A stretch of DNA of 64,000 nucleotides from JANWJE01 sp044326545 (GTDB lineage Bacteria > Chlamydiota > Chlamydiia > Chlamydiales > Parachlamydiaceae), in contig JBIRBM010000002.1 of NCBI GenBank assembly GCA_044326545.1, positions 124,001 through 188,000 on the forward strand, read 5' to 3'. The position numbers and the translations under genes are program-made. Shown here piece by piece: positions 9,667 through 18,385 of this stretch. Position 1 is the first letter of the stretch. Each line of letters begins with the position of its first letter. Under the pieces are notes generated by a model. It was given only the letters and a program-made list of their open reading frames with translations, searched no databases and was not told the DNA's origin.

Positions 9667-11190
9667 ATGACGATCCGCCTTTTTCTTCTCCTTATTTTAA
9701 AAGCTTTCATCATCATAGCGGTTATCTTCTATGGAGGAATCGGGCTAGGTCCAGATGAAGCGCAGTATTGGACGTGGAGTCAATCCCTTGACTGGGGCTA
9801 CTATAGTAAGCCTCCCGGTATTGCGTGGCAAATTTGGGTTGGAACTCATCTGTTTGGTGAAAGCGAATGGGGGGTTCGTTCGGTCAGTGTCATCTTAGGG
9901 ATGTTGCAAGCTTTTGCGATGTATCGTTTAGCGTTGTGTGTCAATCTTTCAAAGCGCGCCGCTTATTGGTGTGCCTTATTTATGGCTTTTTCTCCTCTTG
10001 GCATTTTGGGATCTTTTTTGGCCATCACTGATGGAGGATTTCTTTTATGCTGGACTGCCGCTTGCTTGGCCGTTGCATCTCCCCTTCATCGAGGAGAAAA
10101 AGGCTCTGCTTTTTTGATTGGAGTATGGATTGGGATTGGTGCACTTTTCAAATGGCCCATTTATTTATTCTGGATTTTTGTTGTTTTTTGCCGTCGTTCT
10201 ATTCTTCCCGGGCAATCTCTTTTTTCTTTGGCTGTTGGGATTTTGATTTCTTTGTTAGGTTTATTGCCCAGTGTTTGGTGGAACGTATCCCACGACTGGG
10301 CTACATTTCGTCATGTGTTTGCAACTGTTCAAGGGGGAAGCGGCCACCGAGCATCGGGAAATCTTTTAGAATTCATCGGTTCTCAGGCACTTCTCCTCTC
10401 TCCCATTCTTTTTGTTTTGCTGTTATTGGCGCTTTTTCAGTGGTTTAAGAAAAGAAAAGAGGTTTCTCCAGCTCTTTATTTTTGCGGGATTGCTACCTCC
10501 ACAAGTCTCATGATTGTGACACTTCTGTCTTGTTTTCAGAAAATTCAAGGCAATTGGATCACATTTGCTTACCCGACAGCTTTGGTCATCCTGGCTTGGG
10601 ATGTGTTCAAAGAGCATCCGAAGAGGGCTTGGTGGGCAAAAATGGGTGTTGTATTCTCGTTGTTATTGACTCTAGTCTTATTTTTACTCCCTCTTCCTTA
10701 CGTTTATCCGAAGATAAACCTTTACGCTCTTCCTTATCGGATGAATCCTTTTAAACACAACATGGGATGGAGTGCTCTCATTGCAGGACTCGAGCAAAGC
10801 GGATATGATCCGAAAAAAGACTTTCTTTTTAGTGATAAATATCAAACAACAAGTGAGCTGAGTTTTTATGGCCCAGATCGCAAGCGCGCCTATTTTTTGA
10901 ATCTTCAAGGAGTCCGAAATAATCAGTTCTCTTATTGGCCGGGTCTGGAAGAGGAGTGTTCGAATAAAATTGGATACTTCGTATGGGTCGAAAATTCGCC
11001 TCATTTACAGAGAGAATTAGAGAAGAAAAAGGACTTCTATGAAACAGAACTTCAAAAATATTTCGAAAAAGTTGAAATGGTTGGATTATTCCCCCTTCTT
11101 TTTGAAGGAGAAAAAATGGTCAAAGGGGGGGTGATTTTTCGTTGTGAATTTTGCAAAGAGAGGAAGGTGGCTGGGTCTTCTCTTTTCTAA
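9667..11190 (+). CDS. ArnT/PMT-family lipid-linked glycosyltransferase
   Basis: Polytopic inner-membrane protein of 507 aa with about ten hydrophobic segments. The first periplasmic loop has the family signature GPDEAQYWTWSQ...DWGYYSKPPG with an Asp-Glu pair, as in ArnT/GT83 and related PMT_2 proteins that move a sugar from a polyprenyl phosphate donor to lipid A, another glycolipid or a protein. The acceptor is unknown. It follows the GT92-like gene and the small membrane protein and converges with the CPBP gene, the two coding ends overlapping by 4 bases. Confidence 0.85.
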   Translation: MTIRLFLLLILKAFIIIAVIFYGGIGLGPDEAQYWTWSQSLDWGYYSKPPGIAWQIWVGTHLFGESEWGVRSVSVILGMLQAFAMYRLALCVNLSKRAAYWCALFMAFSPLGILGSFLAITDGGFLLCWTAACLAVASPLHRGEKGSAFLIGVWIGIGALFKWPIYLFWIFVVFCRRSILPGQSLFSLAVGILISLLGLLPSVWWNVSHDWATFRHVFATVQGGSGHRASGNLLEFIGSQALLLSPILFVLLLLALFQWFKKRKEVSPALYFCGIATSTSLMIVTLLSCFQKIQGNWITFAYPTALVILAWDVFKEHPKRAWWAKMGVVFSLLLTLVLFLLPLPYVYPKINLYALPYRMNPFKHNMGWSALIAGLEQSGYDPKKDFLFSDKYQTTSELSFYGPDRKRAYFLNLQGVRNNQFSYWPGLEEECSNKIGYFVWVENSPHLQRELEKKKDFYETELQKYFEKVEMVGLFPLLFEGEKMVKGGVIFRCEFCKERKVAGSSLF

Positions 11191-12053
11191 TTTTCCATTC
11201 CTTTCTCAATCTTGTGTTGGTCGCCATCTTGCAATGAAGAGGCCCCTCCCGTTAAACTTTTTGTGACTCCTTCAAAAATCACGTGATCGATTTGAGTCAC
11301 GCCAAGAAAATAAGTGGCCACTTTATTTGCCGCGATTGCGATCAAGTAAAAGGGTTTCATTTTATCTGATGCATAATGAAACATCATCGCAATCATGTTA
11401 TTCAATCCATGAGTCACTATTGCAGGAGCAATTGATCCATATTTTTCGGTTAAATGTCCACAGGAAATTCCGCCGATAAAACTCCATGAAAATTGAATCA
11501 ATGCACTCGTTTTATTTCGATGGAAATTTTCAAGATGCAAGGCCGCAAAAATGAAGGCGCTCACATAAACGCGAAAACATCGTTGAATTGTCTCATCCAA
11601 ATTCTCTTTTTCTTTTTGACTCTTAACCGGCCTGATGAATTGAGTGAATTTTTTCACCCCATGATGGATAAGCTCTAGTTCCAGTGGTAAATAAAGATTG
11701 AGACACCGCTTCTCTTGTTTGTTGGTTTTCTTCGGTTTATCCGTTTCAAAAAGAGGAGAAGCTAAGCGATAAGATTGTTTAGTCAAGCTTCTTTGAATCA
11801 AACCAATGGTTCCCAAAATCACGAACCGAAAAATCAGTTCTTCTACAATTGGAGCAACCACAACGACATCATAAAGACGTTTTTTAGGCGCTTTTCGAGG
11901 GTCTATCAAAGACATTTCCACCAGCAATTCTAAAAAAAATTTGGCCGCTAAAATCTTGATTGTTTCTCCTGTAAGAGCACCCATTCCTTTTATCCAAGGA
12001 TGATCAATCATCGGCTCTATATATTTTCTCGAATAATCATAAATTGTTTGCAT
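11187..12053 (-). CDS. CPBP family intramembrane protease (CAAX/Abi type)
   Basis: Membrane protein carrying the three CPBP motifs: the EExxxR element in VEELIFRF, an FAALHLEN segment with the middle His, and HGLNNMIAMM near the C-terminus. Bacterial members are glutamic intramembrane peptidases; substrates range from bacteriocin or competence peptides to regulatory proteins. A long hydrophilic segment (about residues 90-150) splits the membrane core. It is transcribed alone, convergent to the glycosyltransferase. Confidence 0.82.
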   Translation of the reverse strand: MQTIYDYSRKYIEPMIDHPWIKGMGALTGETIKILAAKFFLELLVEMSLIDPRKAPKKRLYDVVVVAPIVEELIFRFVILGTIGLIQRSLTKQSYRLASPLFETDKPKKTNKQEKRCLNLYLPLELELIHHGVKKFTQFIRPVKSQKEKENLDETIQRCFRVYVSAFIFAALHLENFHRNKTSALIQFSWSFIGGISCGHLTEKYGSIAPAIVTHGLNNMIAMMFHYASDKMKPFYLIAIAANKVATYFLGVTQIDHVIFEGVTKSLTGGASSLQDGDQHKIEKGMEN

Positions 12054-12212
12054 CTCAATCCTTTTTTATTTAAAACTAAAAAAGAATGATAAATAATCAA
12101 AAGAAAAAAACACAAGATTAAAAAATCATTCGAAAAAATTGATTACAAACTCAGAGAGTGTTTATCAACGGTTCCGGGAACGTCACCCCCCCCAATTAAA
12201 GGTTTATTAGTT

Positions 12213-12977
12213 ATGGAAACAATGCCCTCGTTCTGGCCTCTTTACCAGCAATTGAAAACAGGAAAATTTATTGATTTAACTCACTCTTTTGATTCAACCA
12301 TTCCCCACTTTGAACCGGCAAAAGAGATGCAAATGACAGAAGTTAAACATGATCATAATGAAGGTTTTCTTGTCCAATATTTTGAATTTGAAGGGCAATG
12401 GGGAACACATGTCGATGCTCCGTCGCATTCTTCAAGAGAAAAAAAGACTCTCGATCAAATTCCGGTTGAAGAGATGATCCTTCCTCTTGTTGTGATTGAT
12501 ATTCATGAAAAAGTGAAACAAAACCCTGATTACATTCTTCTTGTTGATGACATTATTCAGTGGGAAGATACTCATAAACGCATTCCTTTTGGGGCATTCG
12601 TCGCCCTTAGAACAGATTGGAGTAAGCGCTGGCCCGATCATCGTGCGATGCACAATGTTGATTCTTTTGGAATCTCTCACACCCCCGGTTGGAGTCTTGA
12701 TGCGCTCTGTTATCTTTACGATGATTGTCAAATCACCGCATCCGGCCACGAAACAATCAATACAGACCCTGGAATGAGGGCGGAAGAAACCAATTGGATG
12801 TGTGAACGGTTTATCTTAGAGCGCAATCATTACCAAATTGAACTCTTGACTAATCTCGATCAATGTCCCCCTGCGGGGGCCCTTGTTGTCTGCAGCTTTC
12901 CGAAGCCAAGAGGAGCCTCAGGTTTTCCTGCGCGAGTATTTGCTATTTGCCCCATTATGCCATGTCAGTTAAATTGA
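12213..12977 (+). CDS. Cyclase family (kynurenine-formamidase-like) hydrolase
   Basis: The N-terminal LTHSFDSTIPHFEP and the metal-binding GTHVDAPSH mark the cyclase/KynB fold, a metal-dependent amide or ester hydrolase. A later GHETINTDPG and the C-terminal GASGFPARVFAI also match the family. A tryptophan-degradation role cannot be assumed because no other kynurenine gene is nearby. AAAGG lies ten bases before the ATG. Single-gene unit, convergent with the next gene. Confidence 0.82.
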   Translation: METMPSFWPLYQQLKTGKFIDLTHSFDSTIPHFEPAKEMQMTEVKHDHNEGFLVQYFEFEGQWGTHVDAPSHSSREKKTLDQIPVEEMILPLVVIDIHEKVKQNPDYILLVDDIIQWEDTHKRIPFGAFVALRTDWSKRWPDHRAMHNVDSFGISHTPGWSLDALCYLYDDCQITASGHETINTDPGMRAEETNWMCERFILERNHYQIELLTNLDQCPPAGALVVCSFPKPRGASGFPARVFAICPIMPCQLN

Positions 12978-13046
12978 AGGGTAGACGAGGCGAGCGTTCG
13001 CGCAAGCCAAACATTGTCAATTTAACTGACATCAGGCATGAGAATC

Positions 13047-14039
13047 TTATTGACACTTTATGAACGACTGTTGAGTCAATTTAACCTTCACAGCTTCTGA
13101 TTGATTGCCATATTTGCCAACGGAGACCAAATAATAATGATTCATAGGACGTTTTTTTAAACCAGACTGAGTAAAACGAAAACGTCTCTGACCATTATTT
13201 TGCACCTCGCCCACCAGATGATGTAATGTTTTATCGCGATAAATCCTAAAAGCGACAGGAGAAGGTCCTTGCTCAGGAGCTTTAAATTCAATGGTGATTT
13301 TATATATTTTTTGATCGCCATTTTTCGATGTTTTTTTCTTGCTAGAAAGGACGATAGGAGGTTGTCCTGAGCAATACAGAGGGTTGTTAGAGGAATAAAC
13401 GAGAAGTAAAAAATCCTGCCTGCTTGAGCATCCCCCTCCCTCTTGAATATATTTAAATTGAAGTTCATAACATCCTATTGCCGTTGTTTTGCCAACAAGC
13501 GCTGCTGTCCCATTCCCATTATCTTGAAAATCGACGCCGGGAGGAAGGGTTCCTTTCGTGATAGAAATGGTGCCTGGCATCTGATTATGAACCTTAATAG
13601 GAAAATTTGATTGGACACCGCTTTTAAATGTTGCATGGTTGAGTGTTTCGAAATAGCAAGGAGAGGCTTCGACCACTAAAGTAAATTGTTGTGTGCTGCA
13701 AGGCTGACTTGCAGGAGTGATATTTCTATTGGGATAAGCCTGAAATGTGATTGGGTATTGTGCGCTGATATTTTCAGAGGGGATTCCTGACAAGTATCCA
13801 TGTCCATCTCTTTCATTAAAAACATAAGAGATCCCCTTAGGGAGCGTCCCTTTTTGGCCGATTTGTTGATAATTCCCGTCGACTGTCACTGAAAAATAGT
13901 TGTCGATTCCTGTTTCGAATGTGGTTGTGTTTGCAGAGCTAAAAGAGCACTCTGCCATAAGCATGCCAGAAGTGAAAAGGCAAAACATCCCGGTATACAT
14001 GCATGCAGCTGAAAAAAGATAATGTTTTAAAAAATTCAT
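13047..14039 (-). CDS. Secreted protein with Ig-like (He_PIG) repeats
   Basis: A signal peptide (cleavage probably near LMAEC) is followed by two similar repeats of about 90-100 residues, each with a TFETG/TFKSG opening, a GTLPKG or GTLPPG turn and a closing beta strand, as in putative Ig/cadherin-like modules. The last 90 residues look like an Fn3-like domain (FRIYRDK...YYLVSVGKYGNQSE). Paired Cys suggest periplasmic or surface disulfides. A strong GGAGG site lies just upstream of the start. Likely an exported structural or adhesive protein; the family function is not known. Confidence 0.72.
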   Translation of the reverse strand: MNFLKHYLFSAACMYTGMFCLFTSGMLMAECSFSSANTTTFETGIDNYFSVTVDGNYQQIGQKGTLPKGISYVFNERDGHGYLSGIPSENISAQYPITFQAYPNRNITPASQPCSTQQFTLVVEASPCYFETLNHATFKSGVQSNFPIKVHNQMPGTISITKGTLPPGVDFQDNGNGTAALVGKTTAIGCYELQFKYIQEGGGCSSRQDFLLLVYSSNNPLYCSGQPPIVLSSKKKTSKNGDQKIYKITIEFKAPEQGPSPVAFRIYRDKTLHHLVGEVQNNGQRRFRFTQSGLKKRPMNHYYLVSVGKYGNQSEAVKVKLTQQSFIKCQ

Positions 14040-14268
14040 CCTACCTCCAAATAAAAATGAGTATAAGCGATTCTCGTTGTTTCACGAGCGATTTTGATTG
14101 ATTGATCAAAACAGGTTCTTAAACAAATAGACATTTTGACATACCCTAGATCGTAAGGAAAATTGAAGTATTTAAAAAGTCTATTGTTTACATTTTATTG
14201 CATTTCCTCTAAAATATGGTCCATATTTGCAACGCGAATAACCTGAATAAGTAAGTGGAGAGGATGAT

Positions 14269-14358
14269 ATGTCTTCTGTAAAAAAGAAGCGCAAATACAA
14301 AATTGCGAAACACAAACGCAAAAAGCGTAGCCGACGTGATCGGCATAAGGGAAGATAG
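14269..14358 (+). CDS. 29-residue basic protein, AURKAIP1/COX24 (mS38-like) family
   Basis: A very short but convincing gene: GGAGAGG ends five bases before the ATG, and the product is a run of Lys and Arg with the pattern KYKIAKHKRKKRSRRDRH. This resembles the tiny COX24/AURKAIP1-domain proteins annotated in Bacteroidetes, related to the C-terminus of mitochondrial small-subunit protein mS38. It is probably bound to rRNA. It sits upstream of mnmG in the same direction, 157 bases away. Confidence 0.75.
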   Translation: MSSVKKKRKYKIAKHKRKKRSRRDRHKGR

Positions 14359-14515
14359 ATTTTATTCTATTTTTTCACAAAAACTGCAGGCAGCTTCTGG
14401 GCTGTCTGTCGTTTTTGTTCACTCTATCGATTTAATTCGCTTTTCTTTTCCTTGCTACTTTTGCCTCTCTCCTCCTCTATTTAAAATATTTAAATCATTT
14501 TTTTAAGGTCTCTCT

Positions 14516-16381
14516 ATGTGGAAATTTCCCACTCCTTACGATGTCATTGTGATTGGAGCCGGTCATGCAGGTTGCGAAGCCGCTTTTGCTTGTGCTCGAA
14601 TGGGTTTGCGAACGCTCCTATTGACTATGAATCTAGACACGATTGCCAAAATGAGTTGCAATCCAGCTATTGGAGGAATTGCAAAAGGGCATATGGTAAG
14701 AGAGATTGATGCCCTTGGCGGAGAAATGGGGAAGGTGACCGATATGACGGGCATTCAGTACCGAATGCTTAACTCGACCAAAGGACCTGCCGTTTGGGCT
14801 CCCCGGGCACAAGCTGATAAATGGGCTTACCAAATCGAGATGAAACATCGCTTAGAAAAAACGGCGAATCTTGACATTAAGCAGGGGACAATTGAGGATA
14901 TTCTCATTTCAAACGATCGAGTAACGGCCGTCATCACGAAAGAGGGAATTTCTTACAATTGCCAAGCCATTGTGCTCTCCTCTGGCACTTTTCTGAGAGG
15001 GTTGCTCCACATTGGAGAGACCCATTATTCAGGAGGACGTGCAGGAGATCAACCGGCCGTTGGATTATCAGCGAATCTAGAAAAATATGGGCTTAAATTG
15101 GGGCGTCTTAAAACGGGGACTCCTCCTAGGGTCAATAAGCGTTCAATCGACTATAGTCAAACAGAAGAACAACCCGGTGATCCTGGGGTGAGGTTCTCAT
15201 TTGATGATGAAGGATTGCCACGATTGCCTCAAATTTCTTGCCATATCACATATACAACGGAGGCAACCAAGAAAATTATTCTCTCTAATATCCATCGCTC
15301 TCCCATGTATTCGGGAAAAATTACGGGAATTGGCCCACGCTATTGTCCTTCGATTGAAGATAAAATGGTCCGTTTTTCAGATAAAGAGCGTCATCAAATT
15401 TTTCTTGAACCCGAGGGGCTCAACACCCAAGAAGTCTATGTGAATGGGGTCTCTTCTTCTCTTCCGTTTGATGTGCAACTCGATTTTATTCGAAGCATCC
15501 CCGCTTTGCGCAACGCAGAGATCATGCGACCGGCCTATGCGATTGAGTATGACTATGTCATCAGCGGTCAAATTCGATCTTCGTTAGAATGTAAAAATAT
15601 TGAAGGGCTATTTTTGGCAGGACAAATTAATGGGACTTCAGGCTATGAAGAAGCTGCCGGACAAGGAATCATGGCCGGAATCAATGCCGCTTATAAAGTG
15701 ATGGGAAAGCCCCCTTTAATTCTTCAACGCTCTGAAGCTTATATCGGCGTCATGATTGATGATCTTGTGACCAAAGGACTGGACGAGCCTTACCGGATGT
15801 TCACCAGTAGAGCGGAACACCGCTTATTATTGAGGCAGGATAACGCAGATTTACGCCTGCGTCATTATGGTTATCAAGCCGGCATTATTGATGCTGAGCG
15901 ATACAAACGCGTATGCGATAAAAAGAAAATCATGGATGAAGAAAGTGAGCGATTAAACAAAATTTATAAACAATTGAATGGCAAGGGGTATACAGTTGCC
16001 CAACTTTTGTGTCGGCCGGAAAATACCTACGTTTCCTTGCTCCAAGCTTATCCTGATGCGTTCCATGATTTTGGCGAAGAGATTAATTTTCAAATTGAGC
16101 TTAATTTAAAGTATGCTGGATACATTGATCGACAAACACAGGAAGTTGCAAAGCTGGCTCACGTTGAAAATATGGCCATTCCCTTGGATTTTGACTATGA
16201 GGGGATCAACGGACTGAGGAATGAAGCTCGCCAAAAATTAAAGAAACATGCGCCCCACACCATAGGGCAAGCACAGCGAATTTCAGGCGTCTCTCCTGCT
16301 GATATCTCAATTGTGATGATAGCCCTCATGCGCTACAAAGAATCAAAAAAAAGGGAGGAACAGGTAGAGATAAAGAGATAA
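14516..16381 (+). CDS. mnmG: tRNA uridine-34 5-carboxymethylaminomethyl modification enzyme MnmG
   Basis: FAD-dependent enzyme that, with MnmE, makes the cmnm5 group on wobble uridine of certain tRNAs. The N-terminus has the dinucleotide motif VIGAGHAGCEAA; MSCNPAIGG, the RYCPSIEDK segment and GTSGYEEAAGQG are all family hallmarks. Length of 621 aa is normal. The following lplA matches the order I recall from Chlamydia (CT498-CT499). Confidence 0.96.
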   Translation: MWKFPTPYDVIVIGAGHAGCEAAFACARMGLRTLLLTMNLDTIAKMSCNPAIGGIAKGHMVREIDALGGEMGKVTDMTGIQYRMLNSTKGPAVWAPRAQADKWAYQIEMKHRLEKTANLDIKQGTIEDILISNDRVTAVITKEGISYNCQAIVLSSGTFLRGLLHIGETHYSGGRAGDQPAVGLSANLEKYGLKLGRLKTGTPPRVNKRSIDYSQTEEQPGDPGVRFSFDDEGLPRLPQISCHITYTTEATKKIILSNIHRSPMYSGKITGIGPRYCPSIEDKMVRFSDKERHQIFLEPEGLNTQEVYVNGVSSSLPFDVQLDFIRSIPALRNAEIMRPAYAIEYDYVISGQIRSSLECKNIEGLFLAGQINGTSGYEEAAGQGIMAGINAAYKVMGKPPLILQRSEAYIGVMIDDLVTKGLDEPYRMFTSRAEHRLLLRQDNADLRLRHYGYQAGIIDAERYKRVCDKKKIMDEESERLNKIYKQLNGKGYTVAQLLCRPENTYVSLLQAYPDAFHDFGEEINFQIELNLKYAGYIDRQTQEVAKLAHVENMAIPLDFDYEGINGLRNEARQKLKKHAPHTIGQAQRISGVSPADISIVMIALMRYKESKKREEQVEIKR

Positions 16382-16396
16382 AGGACATTGTGTTTC

Positions 16397-17161
16397 ATGA
16401 AACCATCTTTATTTGTCGTGAAATTAACCGGTATTTCAATTTTGCAACAATTGCAGTGGGAAGAGGCTCTTTTAAGGGTTGATCAACGCAACTGGTGCAT
16501 CCTCAATCAAGGATCTTCTCCCGCGATCATCATGGGAATCTCGGGAATCGTAGATCTATTGGTCAATCAAGAAAAATTAAAGCAGGCTCCAATCCCTCTT
16601 ATTCGCCGCTTCAGCGGAGGAGGGACTGTTGTTGTGGATGAAAGTACTTTATTTGTCACACTCATTTTTCAGGCAGATGCTCTGTTGATTCATCCTTTTC
16701 CCCGCCCTATCATGGAATGGACGGCAGATGAAATCTATCGCCCGCTTTTTTCTAAAGATTCCTTTGAACTAAAAGAAAATGATTACGTCTTAAATCAAAA
16801 AAAATGGGGGGGGAATGCTCAATCGATTATCAAAGGGCGCTGGCTTCACCATAGTTCTCTTCTGTGGGATTATCAATCGGAATATATGGATTATTTATTA
16901 ATGCCGCCAAAGACACCCATTTATAGAAACAGGCGGCCCCATACCGATTTTTTATGCCGTTTATCTGATTATTGGTCTCATGTAAACGAATTTCAAACCC
17001 TCATTATAAGGCAGTTGAATCGTCATTTTACTGTAGTGGAAAAAGGAAGGGAAGAATTAGAAAAAATTACGGCTTTACCTCACAGAAAAGTGACAACGAC
17101 TCTTCTTGGTAAACAAACACTGCCAAAAGGGACTGGCCATTGCACTATCAACACAGTTTAG
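16397..17161 (+). CDS. lplA: Lipoate-protein ligase-like protein
   Basis: BPL/LplA/LipB fold. The lipoyl-AMP pocket motif RRFSGGGTVV and the GGNAQ...GRWLHHSSLLW segment with its Lys are present, so attachment of lipoate to E2 or H proteins is likely. The frame opens at a TTG (16388); ATG at 16397 gives MKPSLFVV and is preferred. Placement directly after mnmG follows the chlamydial order. The protein is short (about 254 aa) and lacks the usual C-terminal accessory domain, as do many LplA-like ligases. Confidence 0.85.
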   Translation: MKPSLFVVKLTGISILQQLQWEEALLRVDQRNWCILNQGSSPAIIMGISGIVDLLVNQEKLKQAPIPLIRRFSGGGTVVVDESTLFVTLIFQADALLIHPFPRPIMEWTADEIYRPLFSKDSFELKENDYVLNQKKWGGNAQSIIKGRWLHHSSLLWDYQSEYMDYLLMPPKTPIYRNRRPHTDFLCRLSDYWSHVNEFQTLIIRQLNRHFTVVEKGREELEKITALPHRKVTTTLLGKQTLPKGTGHCTINTV

Positions 17162-17555
17162 ACAAGTGGGTCCGTTTCCTAAAGTTCAAGTTCATTAATT
17201 GCGATAAAGCAATAGAAGCTCTTCCTTTAGCGTCATGGTCCCTTTAACATTTAATATCGTTGATTGGCTTATTTAGCCTAATATCCCAATCGGCAGTAAA
17301 AACGTGCCTGAAAAGTGTCATAAACTTGTATTCGAGCTCTTTTAGTCCCCGTGAAGGCGTTGGATGTTGGGCAATATTCATCAATAAGGCCGAAGATCGA
17401 ACGCCTTCACCGTTGCCAAAATCATCTTCAATACAAGCTGTTAGGCTTTCCAGATACGCTCTAATCTCAATTATAAAATAAATGGAATTCCTTGACTAGC
17501 CCTAAAAAACAGTTTTATCACCGGGGGAGCTTTCGCGTTGCCTACATTCGAAGAT
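17162..17555. other. Intergenic stretch with an 11-bp inverted repeat
   Basis: No credible gene. GTGAAGGCGTT (17351-17361) and its exact complement AACGCCTTCAC (17400-17410) flank a 38-base loop. The one open frame here (73 codons on the plus strand) has no ribosome site and no recognisable product. The segment may be decayed coding DNA. Confidence 0.4.
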
Positions 17556-18215
17556 TCAGCTTGAATGAGTATAGATAAACTCCGCGCTGATAAGCTCTGG
17601 TTGAGGGTTCTCTTTCTCAAGAGGCCTGAGGAGAAGTGTTCTTGAACGTTCTGGTTGTGTGCTTATTGATGCCTTGACTGAGATGGGGGCTTTTAACGCA
17701 TCACTTGAGTGCGATAAGGTAAGTAACGTATAAATGCCTGTTTGAGCGGGGGAAGAGACAACTAATGTTTGCGGTGAGTTCGATCGATTCATTGGAAGTC
17801 CTTGGTAAATCGTTCCATCTGGCCTAACAATCACAGGGACAATAGAACCGGTGGATTCTTGCGAGTGGAATTCAAAAGTGATGGAAGCCGCTCCAAGAAT
17901 GGGGGCAGGAAAAACACCTGGTTGATCTTTCAAAATCAAACGATTAGAGCTCTCTTGGACCCCAAGAAAACCTGGGTCGGGCCGCGATGAATGGCAAAAA
18001 AAACGATGACGGGATCCCTTGCGAATAGAGCCTATGGCGCCTTCTACTAAAGATCCACTGGTCGGGGCTCCTAAGGTTGCAACTTCTTGCGGGGGTCTTG
18101 AGAAAAAATGAGAAAGTCTGAATGCCTCGTCTTCTTTAGCTTCCTCTTGACCACCCAATAGTGCAAAGAGGAATAATCCAAGACAAAGAGTTGCTCTTAA
18201 ATGCTGATTTTTCAT
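17556..18215 (-). CDS. Hypothetical exported protein
   Basis: A 219-aa protein with a signal peptide (hydrophobic LCLGLFLFALLGG after a basic start). The mature part has alternating strand-like segments such as SITFEFHSQES, GSIVPVIVRPDGTIYQG and QTGIYTLLTLSH, which suggests a beta-sandwich domain. I recognise no family. It is separated from the next upstream gene by a long hairpin and is probably transcribed alone. Confidence 0.65.
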   Translation of the reverse strand: MKNQHLRATLCLGLFLFALLGGQEEAKEDEAFRLSHFFSRPPQEVATLGAPTSGSLVEGAIGSIRKGSRHRFFCHSSRPDPGFLGVQESSNRLILKDQPGVFPAPILGAASITFEFHSQESTGSIVPVIVRPDGTIYQGLPMNRSNSPQTLVVSSPAQTGIYTLLTLSHSSDALKAPISVKASISTQPERSRTLLLRPLEKENPQPELISAEFIYTHSS

Positions 18216-18298
18216 TGATTGTTTTGTTTGTTGATTTTATCCACTATCATTAAGGAAAGACAGGGGCACTCAATGGAGTTCAAATGATAGGGCGGGGC

Positions 18299-18370
18299 GT
18301 TGAAATGTTGCGTTTTGAGCTTGTGCGAAAGCTCTCTGCATGTCACACACTCAAAACGCAACATTTCAAC
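18299..18370. repeat. 21-bp perfect inverted repeat (long hairpin)
   Basis: Arms 18299-18319 and 18350-18370 are exact complements around a 30-base loop; GC pairs continue outward for about eight more positions with one mismatch. It lies 15 bases past the stop of the UPF0158 gene. There is no T tract on the minus side, so it is not a textbook terminator, though it could protect or end that transcript. Confidence 0.8.
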
Positions 18371-18385
18371 ACCCTGCCGTATTCA

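Noticed and set aside
17260..17481. Open frame of 73 codons on the plus strand
   Set aside because: No ribosome site, unlikely composition, and it runs through an inverted repeat.
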